Shown here: positions 43,849 to 54,454 of the stretch, one piece after another
How positions within the stretch are numbered: the first letter of the stretch is position 1
How the letters are laid out: every line of letters begins with the position of its first letter
Notes under the pieces: generated by a model
Told to the model about the DNA's origin: nothing
What the model saw: only the letters and a program-made list of their open reading frames with translations
Database searches by the model: none
Translations under genes and position numbers: made by a program
Assembly: GCA_021432635.1 (NCBI GenBank)
Contig: MU270033.1
Coordinates: 855,272-919,271, forward strand
Length of the DNA stretch: 64,000 nucleotides
Reading direction: 5' to 3'
Origin: Thozetella sp. PMI_491
Taxonomy: Eukaryota > Ascomycota > Sordariomycetes > Chaetosphaeriales > Chaetosphaeriaceae

Positions 43849-44812
43849 TGCGACAGGGTATACGGCAACACAGGTATGCCGGTTGCGTCAAACTACGGGG
43901 GCGGGGTTCTAAGTGATTGCCGTTGGGGAGGAACGGGCGGATCGCATCACGACCAGGCTGGGAGAGCAGGGTGGGGAGGAAGCAGATATTGGAAGAGAAG
44001 GTGGTGGAACTCCTCAACAGTCCCCGCTTCAGCCTTAGAGGTCAGAGGATGTGGTGTGTATCGATTGGCCATATGCGTTCTCCGGACACAATTTGGTCGC
44101 CAGCCTTTGTTAGTCTTGTCGGCAATCCATATTAACCCAGTTTGGAACCTAATTAGTCCCGCCTCCATGTTACTGGCTCTCCGATGGCAGTTAACGTGCA
44201 TTAGTGTGACACCCACAAACGAGTGCGCGGGGGCTCGGGTTCGATCTATCACCAACTCTGAGGATGACGAATTGTGAACGTTATGATATCGAGCGCGTAG
44301 TCGCATGTTTCAGGGGCCAAGGGGCGCTGTTGATAAGTGGGACTTCGAACTGCTTCAAGCATACGTGTACGTTACAGCAGGACCCATCCTTTTTTGTTAG
44401 GAGTGATAGTAAAGAGTTCGCGGTGTGTCAAGGATGAGCGGGAATGAATCTGTATAGCTACCTTTGTAACCCCTTAGCCAGGGACACTCATCCGCGTGAA
44501 CGCGCTTTAGCAGATAGTGCAACTGGTGCATTCGTCTCGTGTTGTAGCGAATCACAACAGTGCTGGTGTGGGATGGCCTTCGCGGCAGCCAAACAATAGC
44601 TGAGGAACAATCCAGCGAAGGCTCGCCGGAGAAGTAGTCTAGCAAGGCTCTTTGGGTTGCTGTTGAAAACCTTTGGTTCCTGCAGTTTTATTCTAAACAT
44701 GCTATGGAGCCCATAAATGCTATTCACATGCTGCTATGATATCAAGGTAGGCAAGGACGACGTATATTTCCCCATACTCCCGACACACATGTAGTATCTA
44801 TCCCACCGACCG
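43849..44812. other. Intergenic, no gene recognised
   Basis: Almost 1 kb with overlapping short frames on both strands (43876-44277 plus, 43947-44306 minus, 44397-44727 minus), none with a domain or a consistent splice chain. Confidence 0.3.
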
Positions 44813-46302
44813 CTACGAATGCAGCATCGCTACAGCTAACTCTACTCCGGCTGATTTTGCTCTCTCAACCAAGTCGGGCGCCAAGAATGCAGGAGTCAAA
44901 AGCCCGCCCTTGGTCTGGCCCAGTAGGCTCCTCGTATATAGCAGTGAGGCAGCGGCCTGGGCCAAGAATAACGCCGTAAGATGGTATGTCCCGCCAAAGG
45001 GATATGCAAAAGACGCATACACCCGCGGTGGCTCAGCCCCATCTTTCTGGCCATCTGCTATCCCCACTGCCTCAATCTCTACTCGCCTTTCGCCGTCTCT
45101 GAGCGGGCCCTCTCCGGGTGCCGGAAAAGCTTTCCTGAGAAGGTTGCGGACTGGTCCTATAGACAATGCCCTATTTGTAAGTCCATTTCTTATCCCTCGA
45201 GTAGCTCCGCTGATGGTAGAAGCCGACTCGTATTCGTGATACTGGAAGTTCTCGCCATAATATTTGCCGCTATCGAGCAACGCCCACGTCCGGTTAATAA
45301 ATGCCTGGTTTTGCGCTGCCCCAACAGATGTTGCAGAGAGTGAACCGAGTTTGGGGTCATGTCTCATGCCCAGTCGGTTCGTTTTAGCGTATGGATGCTT
45401 GCCCTTTAGCGGCGATAATATCCAAGGTGCTTCATACGCAGTATCTGCTTTTTTATTCGGTTTGGCGAGTTCATCAGTTATAGCCTCCATTGTTCCTCCG
45501 CTCGGGTCCATGCTGTCCTTGTTCGTCAGAGCCTATCGTATGTAATCTGGATTCAGGGGGGTCTTACGGTATCTCCTTTATAGATAGCACAACCTCTTTT
45601 GTCTTGAAAGATGAAGCTCTCTCTAACTCTTGTACCAGCGCCCATGTTATCAAGTCTTGGGGGGCACTCATGGCTCCAGCGGCTAGGATCACCTGTCTCG
45701 TGGTGAGTAGGAGCACTGAGATGGGTAGGATAGATTGGAAGTTACAGCAACTCCCGCATCTTCAGCCGCTTTGTGGTATTTTGGAATAAGTGAGCGCACA
45801 GACTGTGTACCGCCGTTTCTGCAAGGAAGGTTAGTAAGGAAGGACAAGGAAACGCTTCGGAGACAAGAACCACTTGGACATTGCATACGTATCGACGTAA
45901 TCAGTTCCAGCCTCGATGCAGGCATCCATAACTACTTCCCCGACGAGGAAATACAGCACCACGCTGATACAAACTTTGGCTTTCTTGACCACTTCAAGAA
46001 CTTGTGCCCGCTCATCCAGTGATACGATCTCGACTTCTTTATTTTTAATTAGTTCTGGTACGCGGAAGCAGCAGACCGGGTCACTTTAGTCGAAGATGCC
46101 TACTAGGTTGTTCACGATTTGGATCCAATTTCCGAAGCTTCTCGCTGAGGGCCTTCAATTTAGCTTCGGACCGCCCCGCGATGGCCCATCGCAGATCGGC
46201 CGGGAAGTGCTGAGTAATGTGTTCGGCTGTCAACGCGCCGGTGAAACCGGTAGCGCCGAGTAGGATGATATCATAGTCCCTCTCGTGTTGTGTAGGTGTC
46301 AT
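44813..46302 (-). CDS. Saccharopine-dehydrogenase-like oxidoreductase
   Basis: Exons complement 46116-46302, 45889-46036, 45746-45818, 45568-45692 and 44813-45512 give 410 aa. The N-terminus YDIILLGATGFTGALTAEHI is a Rossmann NAD(P)-binding motif, followed by WAIAGRSEAKLKAL and ACIEAGTDYVD, the layout of the saccharopine dehydrogenase-like and trans-acting enoyl reductase family. IPMDPSGGTMEAI and YHLTALFLAQAAASLL in the last exon fit the same family. The usual GPY/GPF..YGEPVV segment reads VLYFLVGEVV here, and the CGFDSVPSD block reads AAGAMSAPQD, so the active site diverges from the common form. Four introns all have good phase. The substrate is unknown; a P450 lies upstream on the same strand. 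Confidence 0.78.
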
Positions 46303-47513
46303 TTCGTCGCTGTCATGTATTCATGTTAGCATGTAGAATCAGTTCGAACTACCTACGGTAAAGGGCAGACAGCGAGGCTTTTGACAGGTGAGCTCGTTAG
46401 CGTGCCAGAGAAGCTCGCTCGCGTAATTGCACCGACTGGACCCACTCCGGTTTCCTTCCCCAATGCAGGAGTCACACCGAGCAAATTGGGCCGTGGCCCA
46501 CTGGAGTCGGAGAACATGGGAATGTCCGGCCTGGTGACCGCACTTAGGTGGTCAGGCTTTTGCACAATCACTCCCGTCAGTCAGCCACTGGCAATGATGT
46601 CTCTGCTTCGGGGGTATACTTTACCATAAAAAGCAAAGTCGCTCTAGAACCAAGCGCCAAGTACCTAAGAAGATTAATACAGTAGTGGCGACGACTGTTC
46701 CAAGGCGGGGCATGTGAGCTGGCCAGGATCCAGGTCGTTTGACCTTGGTTCGAGCTGGAATGGCGAGGTCGGTCGGTGTGTGCAGGATGCCCGGGATGCT
46801 GATCAACGACAGGCCCAGTGTCTTCAAAGTCAATTTGCGGGCGATAAAACTGGGGGGTGTTTTCTTTTTCTGTTTCTTGTGTTCCACATCATTCTTGTAG
46901 AGCTCTAGACCTGTTCTTCTTTATATTAGTCACAAGCGTATACTCCATCCATCTTAAGTACTTCGGTGAAGATGATACAACAGACGTCGTTATCGCCGCT
47001 ATCATGGCACAGGATCGGATCATTCGCGCACCAACGATTACCTCCCGGAAGATAAGCTTCGATACTAGCACCTCATCTTCCCCAAAAAATGTCGTTACTG
47101 TGGTCTGCTCTTTTTAAAATGCTCCGAAAGGCGTCTAGCGCAACGCCTTGGCCTAGTATATGCCTTGTTAGGCATCTGGAGTTCAACACGAGCACTAAAC
47201 CTGCTAGTAACCTGGATGACATAGCGTCAGAGTTAACAGAAGGTAATGCCGAGAAAAGCCGCCTCCCAGAAGCATCGAGGGCGTCAGACCGTTTTTAGAG
47301 AAGATACCGCATGTTCTGTAAATTCCTTCTTCACAGCTCCAAGGCAAGTTCCAGGGAAATTTCATATTCAAAACTCGCTAGACTGGGCAAATTTGGCCCT
47401 TCACAAACCCCTCTCCCTTTAGCGTTTCGGAAGATGCGAAAATGAACGATATAGTGCCTAGCAAGCTACCTAGACCCACACCATAGACCTACGAAATCCC
47501 AGGCCCTTTCAGA
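46303..47513. other. Intergenic, no gene recognised
   Basis: This 1.2-kb stretch between the oxidoreductase and the P450 has short frames only (46353-46571 minus, 46621-46887 minus, 46857-47117 plus). None has a recognisable motif. Confidence 0.35.
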
Positions 47514-49409
47514 TCAGGCCCTGACTCTTACACGAACGGGCATTTTATCTTTGACATGTGGTGTCCCGCTGGGGTTCACCTGATAGCACCGCTTTCCGAA
47601 CACCATCTCTGGCTTGGCTCCTTTCCTACCACTGTTTCAAAGTTAGTTCATCGTCTGCAACTTGGGCAGGGGTCAAAAACACTTACCATGCGGCATCCCA
47701 CTCCTCGTATGCTTCCTCCACATCCAGTTCCTTCAACACGAGAGCCAAGACCAGCTTGATCTCTACCATGGCTATATGCTGCCCGATGCAGTCCCGAGGC
47801 CCGAGCTCGAACGGCCGCCATCCGTTCCGAGGAGGGTGCATTGGATCATTTTCGTCTGTGATGAGCCATCGCTCTGGCACGAACTCGTCGACTCGCGGCC
47901 ACAAAGCTGGATCTCGGTGGATAGCCCAGTTTGCATCCCACACTGAGAACCCTTCGGTAGGGAACTTCATTCCCTCGTACTTGGACCCCGGGGGGCCGTA
48001 GATCTCAAAACTCGCGGCGCCATCGCGGTAAGTTCCGATGTTTGTGTGTACCCGTAATGTCTCCCTAATTACCGCATTGGTGTATGTGAGCGAGTTGACA
48101 AGGTTGGGATTCTCCCTGAGCTTTGCGGCAGCCGAGGCTGCTGTATGCTCGGGGCCGAGAACGGTGTCTATCTCCGCTCGGAGCTTCTCGAGGCATTCGG
48201 GGTGGTTGATGAGGGAGTGTATGACCCAGCAGATGGTTGATGCCGTAGTGTCGTGCCCGGCAAAGAAGAAATGCTTGGTCTGGTTGACGGCAATGTTGAT
48301 AAATCGGCTGTCTGGTTTCCCAGATGAATCCTTCTCATCCTCAAGGCTCTTGACGAGAAGGCGCATGAATTGGTTCTTCTCCATCTTATCGGCGGGATTG
48401 AACGCTTCGCCAATGCGCTTCTTCAGATGAGCAAGGATAAAATTGTTCATGATGCGGTTGTAGTGCCACAGCATAGCCTGTCGCCATGGGTTATACAAGT
48501 AAAACACATCGAAAATACTGACGTAGCCCCGCAGCCAGGAAAGATTGTTGATCAGAGCATTAGAAAAGGGGCTGAGCTCTCCGGACTGCTCATTCAAGTG
48601 CGTGTTACTAAATAGCGTCAGCAGCTTGCTCTGTTCCCAGCGGCGCAAGATAGGAATGCTACCCAGTCATCGGAACTCACAGCAGATATCTCCCCATCAC
48701 GTCCAGAGTCAGCTTGGTGCCCATCTCCTCTAGCTGACAAGGTGCGCCCCAGTTGCCGTTTTCACCAACCGCCTTCCTCAGGCTCTCAGCGAAGACCTCA
48801 ATCTCACCCACGAGCATTGGGATGTGTTCTGTGATGATGCCGGGGCTGAACCCCGGGCTCAACCGCTTCCTCCAAACCTTCCACTCCGCTCCTTCCAAGG
48901 TCGAGAGGTCTAGGGTCTTGGTCAATGGATACAAGTAGGACCTGACGGGGAGAGCCTTGCGAAGGGTGCCTTCTTGTGTGAATTGGCTGGAGGTCGAGAT
49001 ATTTAAGCTGGCAAGCATCGGGCCCGCAAAGGGCCACATGTCGATGTATACTACTGGCGGGCACTCGTCGAAATCTGGGAACAGTTCCTTCCACTTCATC
49101 CTTATCATGAGTGCTAGGTAGTCAAAATGGGCGTCTTTAGGAAGACCGCCGAGCAACTCTCCGACAACAATGAGGTGCCCGAATATTGCAGAGTGTTTCA
49201 TCATTGGCTTTCCAAGGGTATCGACGTAAGCACCCACGTTGGCCTTTAGGAGACAGGTCGCAACTCACAATGCCTCGTTTTTGCAGTGCGCGAAACCGTG
49301 TCCGCACCTGGTAACCACGAATCACCAGATAGGACACCAGCGACGCAAATAACACGATCAACGCGTTTGTCGCAAGCCCCAAAGGGTCAACGGCACCGAG
49401 AAGCCCCAT
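47514..49409 (-). CDS. Cytochrome P450 monooxygenase
   Basis: Exons complement 49269-49409, 48681-49207, 47687-48607 and 47514-47631 encode 568 aa. A hydrophobic N-terminal anchor (LIVLFASLVSYLVI) places it in the endoplasmic reticulum membrane. The I-helix AGHDTT (about 339-344), K-helix ETLR (about 405-408) and heme loop FELGPRDCIG with Cys496 are intact. The first intron was placed so that QKRGI joins PMMKHSAIFGHL, the second so that GRYLL joins NTHLNEQSG, and the last adds a C-terminal strand ending HVKDKMPVRVRV. All introns carry CTTAC, CTGAC or CTAAC branch points. Family subclass and substrate cannot be read reliably; it may work with the oxidoreductase downstream. Confidence 0.9.
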
Positions 49410-51288
49410 GTCGAAGGGGTGGTTGGGGTAGGAAATAGAGTACGGTATTGAGGCTGAGAGAAAGAAGGTGTCAAAATCAAAATTGTGAATCCGGGTGGCA
49501 CACACTGTCGACATGGGGGGGTTGGAAGCGGCAGAGCTGCTGGTGCAACCGTGTGGTATCATTACCCCAGACTGTGTAAGATCATGCCCAACTTGTTTCA
49601 GCGACGCTGGAGGCGACAAATCCTCGAGCTGCCCAGCCCCTACAAAAGTTCTGCCAACACCTAATAAGGGTTTGTCGCGTAGGAGCACAGACGACAGCGA
49701 TGCATCCATAGTGGCATGCTGGCAGAATTCTCTTCTTTGAGTTTCAGGAGGCTCTCCCGACTGCGACCAGCCGCCTGGTTTAATTGTAGGAGAGGGAATG
49801 TTGAGAACGCCAAGGCGCAAATCTTGGGAGCTATGCAGTGCCAGACTAAAAATCGATTGTTTTGCTTGCTTTTTGTCGTAAATATTGTACACCCCTGCCC
49901 ACGTGTGCCAATCTGACAAATTAAACCAGGGGGTTTGATTCCGCACTGTAGACCGAGACTTTCTATTTCAGCAAAGAGTTCGTCTTCGAAGTTGGGACCG
50001 GAAAAAACTCTTGGTTAGGAGGCAGTGTGAAGGCATGTACGGTACAAAGGAAATGCCAGCGATGCCAACTTCTAGAAGTTCTGCCATGGTTCCTATTTGT
50101 CCTGCCAAGCGCCAGCCGAGCGGGCCGCGGCGCAGAGGGAACGTAACGCAACTACGGCGCATTGCATAATAGTGAGATGAAGTATATACCCCGGAAATGC
50201 TTGTGCTCCCTGCCGCCAGATTTCTCCACCTCCAATCTCCATCGTGGATCACGACGTCGTGCCTTGCATGTGCGGATACGACTACTGCACCCACAAACGC
50301 TCCCTAGCACACGGAAGCTCCACCTACGACGTAGTAGCCCGTGCATCCCTGGAGGTTCTCAACCCTGTTGGACTTTTACACTCTAATCTTAGAAAGATTG
50401 TTAGCGTGGGAATGTTGGGCTAGGGTCGGCATAACCATATGGAGTTCCTGGGTGCTCAAGAACACCGAGAAAGAGCATAGGTCATCAAATCTATGGGTTG
50501 TAATTAGAAGAGGGCAGTGCTGGGCCGCCCGCTCGTTCAGCGTCAAAGGATTTTGGTAGAGGGTGCGATCAAGGCATGTCTAGGGGTGTAGGCAAGAGCC
50601 AGCAGTACAAACAGCAGAATCTGGGTTTAGTCAGACCTTTGCCGTAAGTGGCAGAGCCCCTACTAAACAGCCTCTAAACAAACAAGCTTTACTAGACGAT
50701 AGTAGTCAAGTTCGTGCTGCATCTAGCAGCTCTACCTAAACTGACATTTCACCAAGCACTTGTTGCCTCGGCTCGACCGTTGTCCGTTGTGGGTGGCGGG
50801 CTTGTAGTCTCGCTTCGCCCAGGGAGCCACAGCGAAGGCCCAAAAGAAGCACGTGGGCTTGCTAGTGCGGAAACAGCCAGGTAACGAACACGTGCTAGTG
50901 AAGACTTTTGACCGTCGGACCGATAGCTTCGAATCTGCAACAATAGGGTTCTGGAACAATGGACGCCTGCGGCTCGTTTATGGATCATGGGCCCAACTTC
51001 AGCCGAAAGGTTGCCCTCTCTCAAAGACCATGATGCTCTTTTGTACCGGTGACGGTAGGCTATTCTCCAGAACATAACATACACGATGATAAGGTTGCCG
51101 GTCTCAGAACTTCAGCAAGACTTTATTACAATGCGTATCCACATCATTAGTAGCGCCTACACAACCATGCCGACATTGACAGTCTCCCAGGCGCCGAGCA
51201 TATGAACAAAAGGGAGTGCTAACCGTTCCTCTCCTCTACAAAATGACTTTGGTATCCTCGGCGCAAACAACCCCTGTCGAGTGAGAAA
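49410..51288. other. Intergenic, no gene recognised
   Basis: About 1.9 kb between the P450 start and the phosphate transporter stop. Minus-strand reading continues open upstream of the P450 ATG but shows no protein-like sequence. Other frames (50749-51084, 49968-50294) lack any motif. Confidence 0.35.
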
Positions 51289-53008
51289 CTAGGCCGAGCC
51301 GCCGACGCGAGCCCTCTGCTCCTCGTAGTCGATAGCATCGGAGTCCTTGCCCCGAGTCTCAGGGACACAGAAGTAGGTAACAACGGCTCCGAGAAGCTCA
51401 AAGGCGAAGAAGATCCACAGGACACCGCTGAGGCCAATGGAGCCAGGGTAGGTGGCGTGGTCCTTCTGCGACCACCAGTTGAAGCCAATTCCAGATAGGA
51501 TGGCACCGAGCTTTCCAACGGCAGCGCAGAAACCGTGGGCGAGACCACGCACGCGCGAAGGGAACACCTCGCCGGGGATGATGAAAGTGGTAGCGTTGGG
51601 GCCGAAGTTGAAGAAGAGCTGGGCGATGATGATGAGGGCAAACCGACCGCCGGAGGGGAGGCTGTCGTTAGCACCAGCCAGGATGCCGAACATCAGGGCG
51701 GTGACAAGGAAACCCTGGATCTGGATCCACCTGCGGCCGAGCAGCTCGATGAAGGCAATGGTGAGGAAGTATCCGGGGACGTAGCCCGCGACGGCAATGA
51801 TCAGGTTGCCCTCGGCGTTCCTGAGAAGGTAGTCGTACGGGCTGTTGCCAGTGTTGTAGCCGATATCCGTCAGGATGACCGACTGGTTCAGGTTGATGCC
51901 GTAGAAAGCGACATCGACCAGGAACCACGAGAAAGCGCAGCCGAAGAGGGTCAAGGCGTGGCGGGGCTTGCTGAAATACTCGATGAAGGCGGCGAACTGC
52001 ACAGACTTCGAGGGCTCAGTCGCAGCAGCCTCGACAATCGAGATGCGGCGATCGGGAACGCTCTCAGGGTCGGAAGCCTCAGGCTTGGTCGGGGTATCGT
52101 CCGAAGAGCTCAGGGAGTTGAGCGAAGACTTGGCAACCGAAGACAGCTCGATGCTCTGCTTGAACTTGCGAGACTCGGGCATGGTGAGGCGGAAGTAAAG
52201 CAGAGCGAAGCAGGGGATCAGGGCGAGACCGATCTGGAGGCGCCAGATGGCATCAATCTGGGAGAAAGCGCCGCTGGTCAAGGGACCCTTGAAAATGGCC
52301 AGCAAGATGCAAGTGACAACGGAGGCAGCGAGAGTGCCCTGGGATCTCGAGTTAGTCAACTGCAACTGCGAGGCGGGGGCGGGGGAATCATTCCGCAACA
52401 CTTACCCAGCCTTGGTTGCTGAAAATCCAGCCAAGCATGCGACCGCGGTTGTGCAGAGTCGAGCGCTCAGCGACGATGGCAGCAGACATGGGGTAGTCAC
52501 CTCCAATGCCAATTCCGAGGAGAAGGCGGAATCCGAAGAGCCACCACATCTTGGAGATGCCGTCCTTGAGGCCGGCGACGCCCTTGACGGGCAGCGAGAT
52601 GACCATGATGATGCCGACGATGGCGATAATCAATTCCTTTCCGTAGACAAACTTGCGGCCGAACATGTCGCCCAGGAAGCCGAAAGACACCTGGCCGACG
52701 ACATTGCCAATGTTGGCGGCGGCGTTGACGGCGCCACGGGTCAGGAAAGGAATGGTGGGGGGCGACGGCTTGGTGGTGGCATCGACGTCGACGCTATTGA
52801 AGAACTCGTAGGCCCAAATGGGGGAGGCCAGATTGACGATGAACAGATCGTACGAATCCAGCATGAAGCCCACACCGCAAATCAGGTAGAGCTTGAAATC
52901 GGCCCAGCTGAAGGCCTTTTTCGGGTTCAAGGCCTCGTACTCCTCGAGGGTGATGATTTTGCCATCCTCGTCCTTGCGAGTGTACGCGTGCTCTTCCCAG
53001 ACGGGCAT
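51289..53008 (-). CDS. Phosphate:H+ symporter, PHO84-like MFS transporter
   Basis: Exons complement 52406-53008 and 51289-52338 (67-nt intron with CTAAC) encode 550 aa. The ATG at 53008 (MPVWEEHAY) is chosen because the preceding open frame has no ATG and no family resemblance. Landmarks of the phosphate:H+ symporter family are GFMLDSYDLFIVNL, GFLGDMFGRK, the signature GIGIGGDYPMSAAI, ERSTLHNRGRMLGWIFSNQGWG at the splice junction, and PGEVFPSRVRGLAHG. A large charged loop with Ser/Thr and Pro separates the two halves. The protein would import inorganic phosphate across the plasma membrane. Its upstream region carries GCCAAG and CACGTG sites listed separately, suggesting control by ambient pH and phosphate. 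Confidence 0.93.
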
Positions 53009-53044
53009 TTTGGCGGCAGTTGCAAAGAAACGGGCGTTCGCGCT

Positions 53045-53212
53045 GCCAAGATATGTCTGCCAAGCAATATAGGTCCGCCAAGCGATGACTGCCGGAGCGA
53101 GTTCTGCCAAGAGATGGCCAAGAGATGGTTGCCAAGCAGCCAAGAGCTGAGCCCGCCATGGACGAGAAACATGACCGGATATATAGGGGATCGCAGGTGC
53201 CCACAAGCCAAG
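53045..53212. promoter_or_regulatory. Cluster of eight GCCAAG (PacC-type) sites
   Basis: GCCAAG occurs at 53045, 53059, 53077, 53106, 53117, 53131, 53139 and 53207, all in the same orientation, 37-204 bp upstream of the phosphate transporter ATG. GCCARG is the established core bound by the fungal pH regulator PacC/Rim101. Eight copies in 168 bp is far above chance. Some may fall in the 5' leader, and a tandem-duplication origin is possible for the 53106-53144 group. Confidence 0.6.
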
Positions 53213-53277
53213 AACGCGGCGTTGCAATTCGGTCAAGACGGGTCGAGACGTCGTCCTATAAAATCCCCAGCCTCAGC

Positions 53278-53283
53278 CACGTG
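53278..53283. promoter_or_regulatory. CACGTG box (PHO4/NUC-1-type)
   Basis: CACGTG lies about 270 bp upstream of the phosphate transporter ATG. Pho4 of yeast and NUC-1 of Neurospora bind this core in phosphate-starvation promoters; here the role is inferred from the downstream gene. Confidence 0.5.
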
Positions 53284-54454
53284 CGCGGATAGCCTGGCTT
53301 ACCTCTGCTGGGGCCACCTGACGGGTTTGCTGGCGGGCAAGTGGCGTCCGAGCTGGCGGAGGCGTCCGCGCGACGCCATTGGCTGGAAAAGACGCGCAGT
53401 CCAACCTAACCCAGGAATCCTGCCCAGCGCTGCATGACTGCTCGGTCGCGGAAATGGCGAAGGAGCCTCTCCACCGCAGCTGCAACGGAAGGGACGGTTC
53501 ATTGGAGCTAGTAGCTCCAGTCTGGGTTATTCCCGCCGCGCTCATTCCCTTTTATTCTGTCACCTTTTTTTTGCCATCGCCGAGGCAGCGCTTAGGTACC
53601 TACCCAACTAAACTACCGTACCTTACTTCGTACCCGGACGAGGCACCCGAAGAGAACGAGGCCGAGGGCCCTTCTCCGAATTCCGCCCTTGCCCGCTTCT
53701 TCGCTCGTCTAGCCCGCCCTGCGCTCTAAGCTAGATACCGACCATCCGTCACACTCTACGACAATCAGTCCCTGGCGGCAGCGCCGGTGCGGGAAGCTAA
53801 AATGGCCCCGCAACTTACCCAGTCCATACGCAGCTGCAGGTCGGCCCGCGTGCCAGACCTGCGGAACCGCAGCCCCCTCCTCAACCCCCACTGTGTACCC
53901 ACAAAAGGGCAAGAGGGTTGCTCCTCTGGGACGTCTGTGGAATATTTCTCACATCTAGTGTTTCTCTCGTCCGCTCCAGGGCTTCGGTCAAGCTTCCCTG
54001 CCGAGCTAGCCGGCATTCTTTTTTAAAAGTCTGGGATTGCCCGCCCTGGCCAGCTGTCGTCGGTCAAGCATAGCTCATGGGGCTCGCCTCGCCTGGCCTC
54101 GCCTCGCGCCCAAGGATGGTCCGACCGGTCCTTTCTCGCCCCAACCGCGAAAAACAACACAAAAAAAAAGAGTGAAAACGTGACTCTGTGAAAGGGACAT
54201 TGCAATCTTGCGCTAGCGCGGATGAATACGGCGGGAAACGTGCCACCGAGACCGTCCTCTCTTTCCGTGCTAATACCGGTGGTGTTCCAGCGACGGCACC
54301 GCACGCATGCCCGCATTAGGCGCTGCCTGTTGGACAAGCCCAAACCGACCAACGTCGGTCCGACAGCGCTGCACCTTCGCATCTTACTATAGCCAAGGAC
54401 GATAGACAGTTTCAATTTCAGCTACAAGCTCACGTTGTAACATAGTTGCCACCG
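53284..54454. other. Intergenic, no gene recognised
   Basis: About 1.2 kb upstream of the transporter promoter and downstream of the second Zn2Cys6 gene. Several overlapping Arg/Pro-rich frames are present but none is supported. Confidence 0.35.

Noticed and set aside
46857-47117. Frames on both strands that at first sight suggested a transposase remnant
   Set aside because: No catalytic triad, terminal repeats or target duplication could be seen.
51535-53437. Long plus-strand open frames (295 and 396 codons) opposite the phosphate transporter
   Set aside because: They are antisense shadows of a GC-rich coding gene, with Glu/Gly/Arg-rich composition and no domain.
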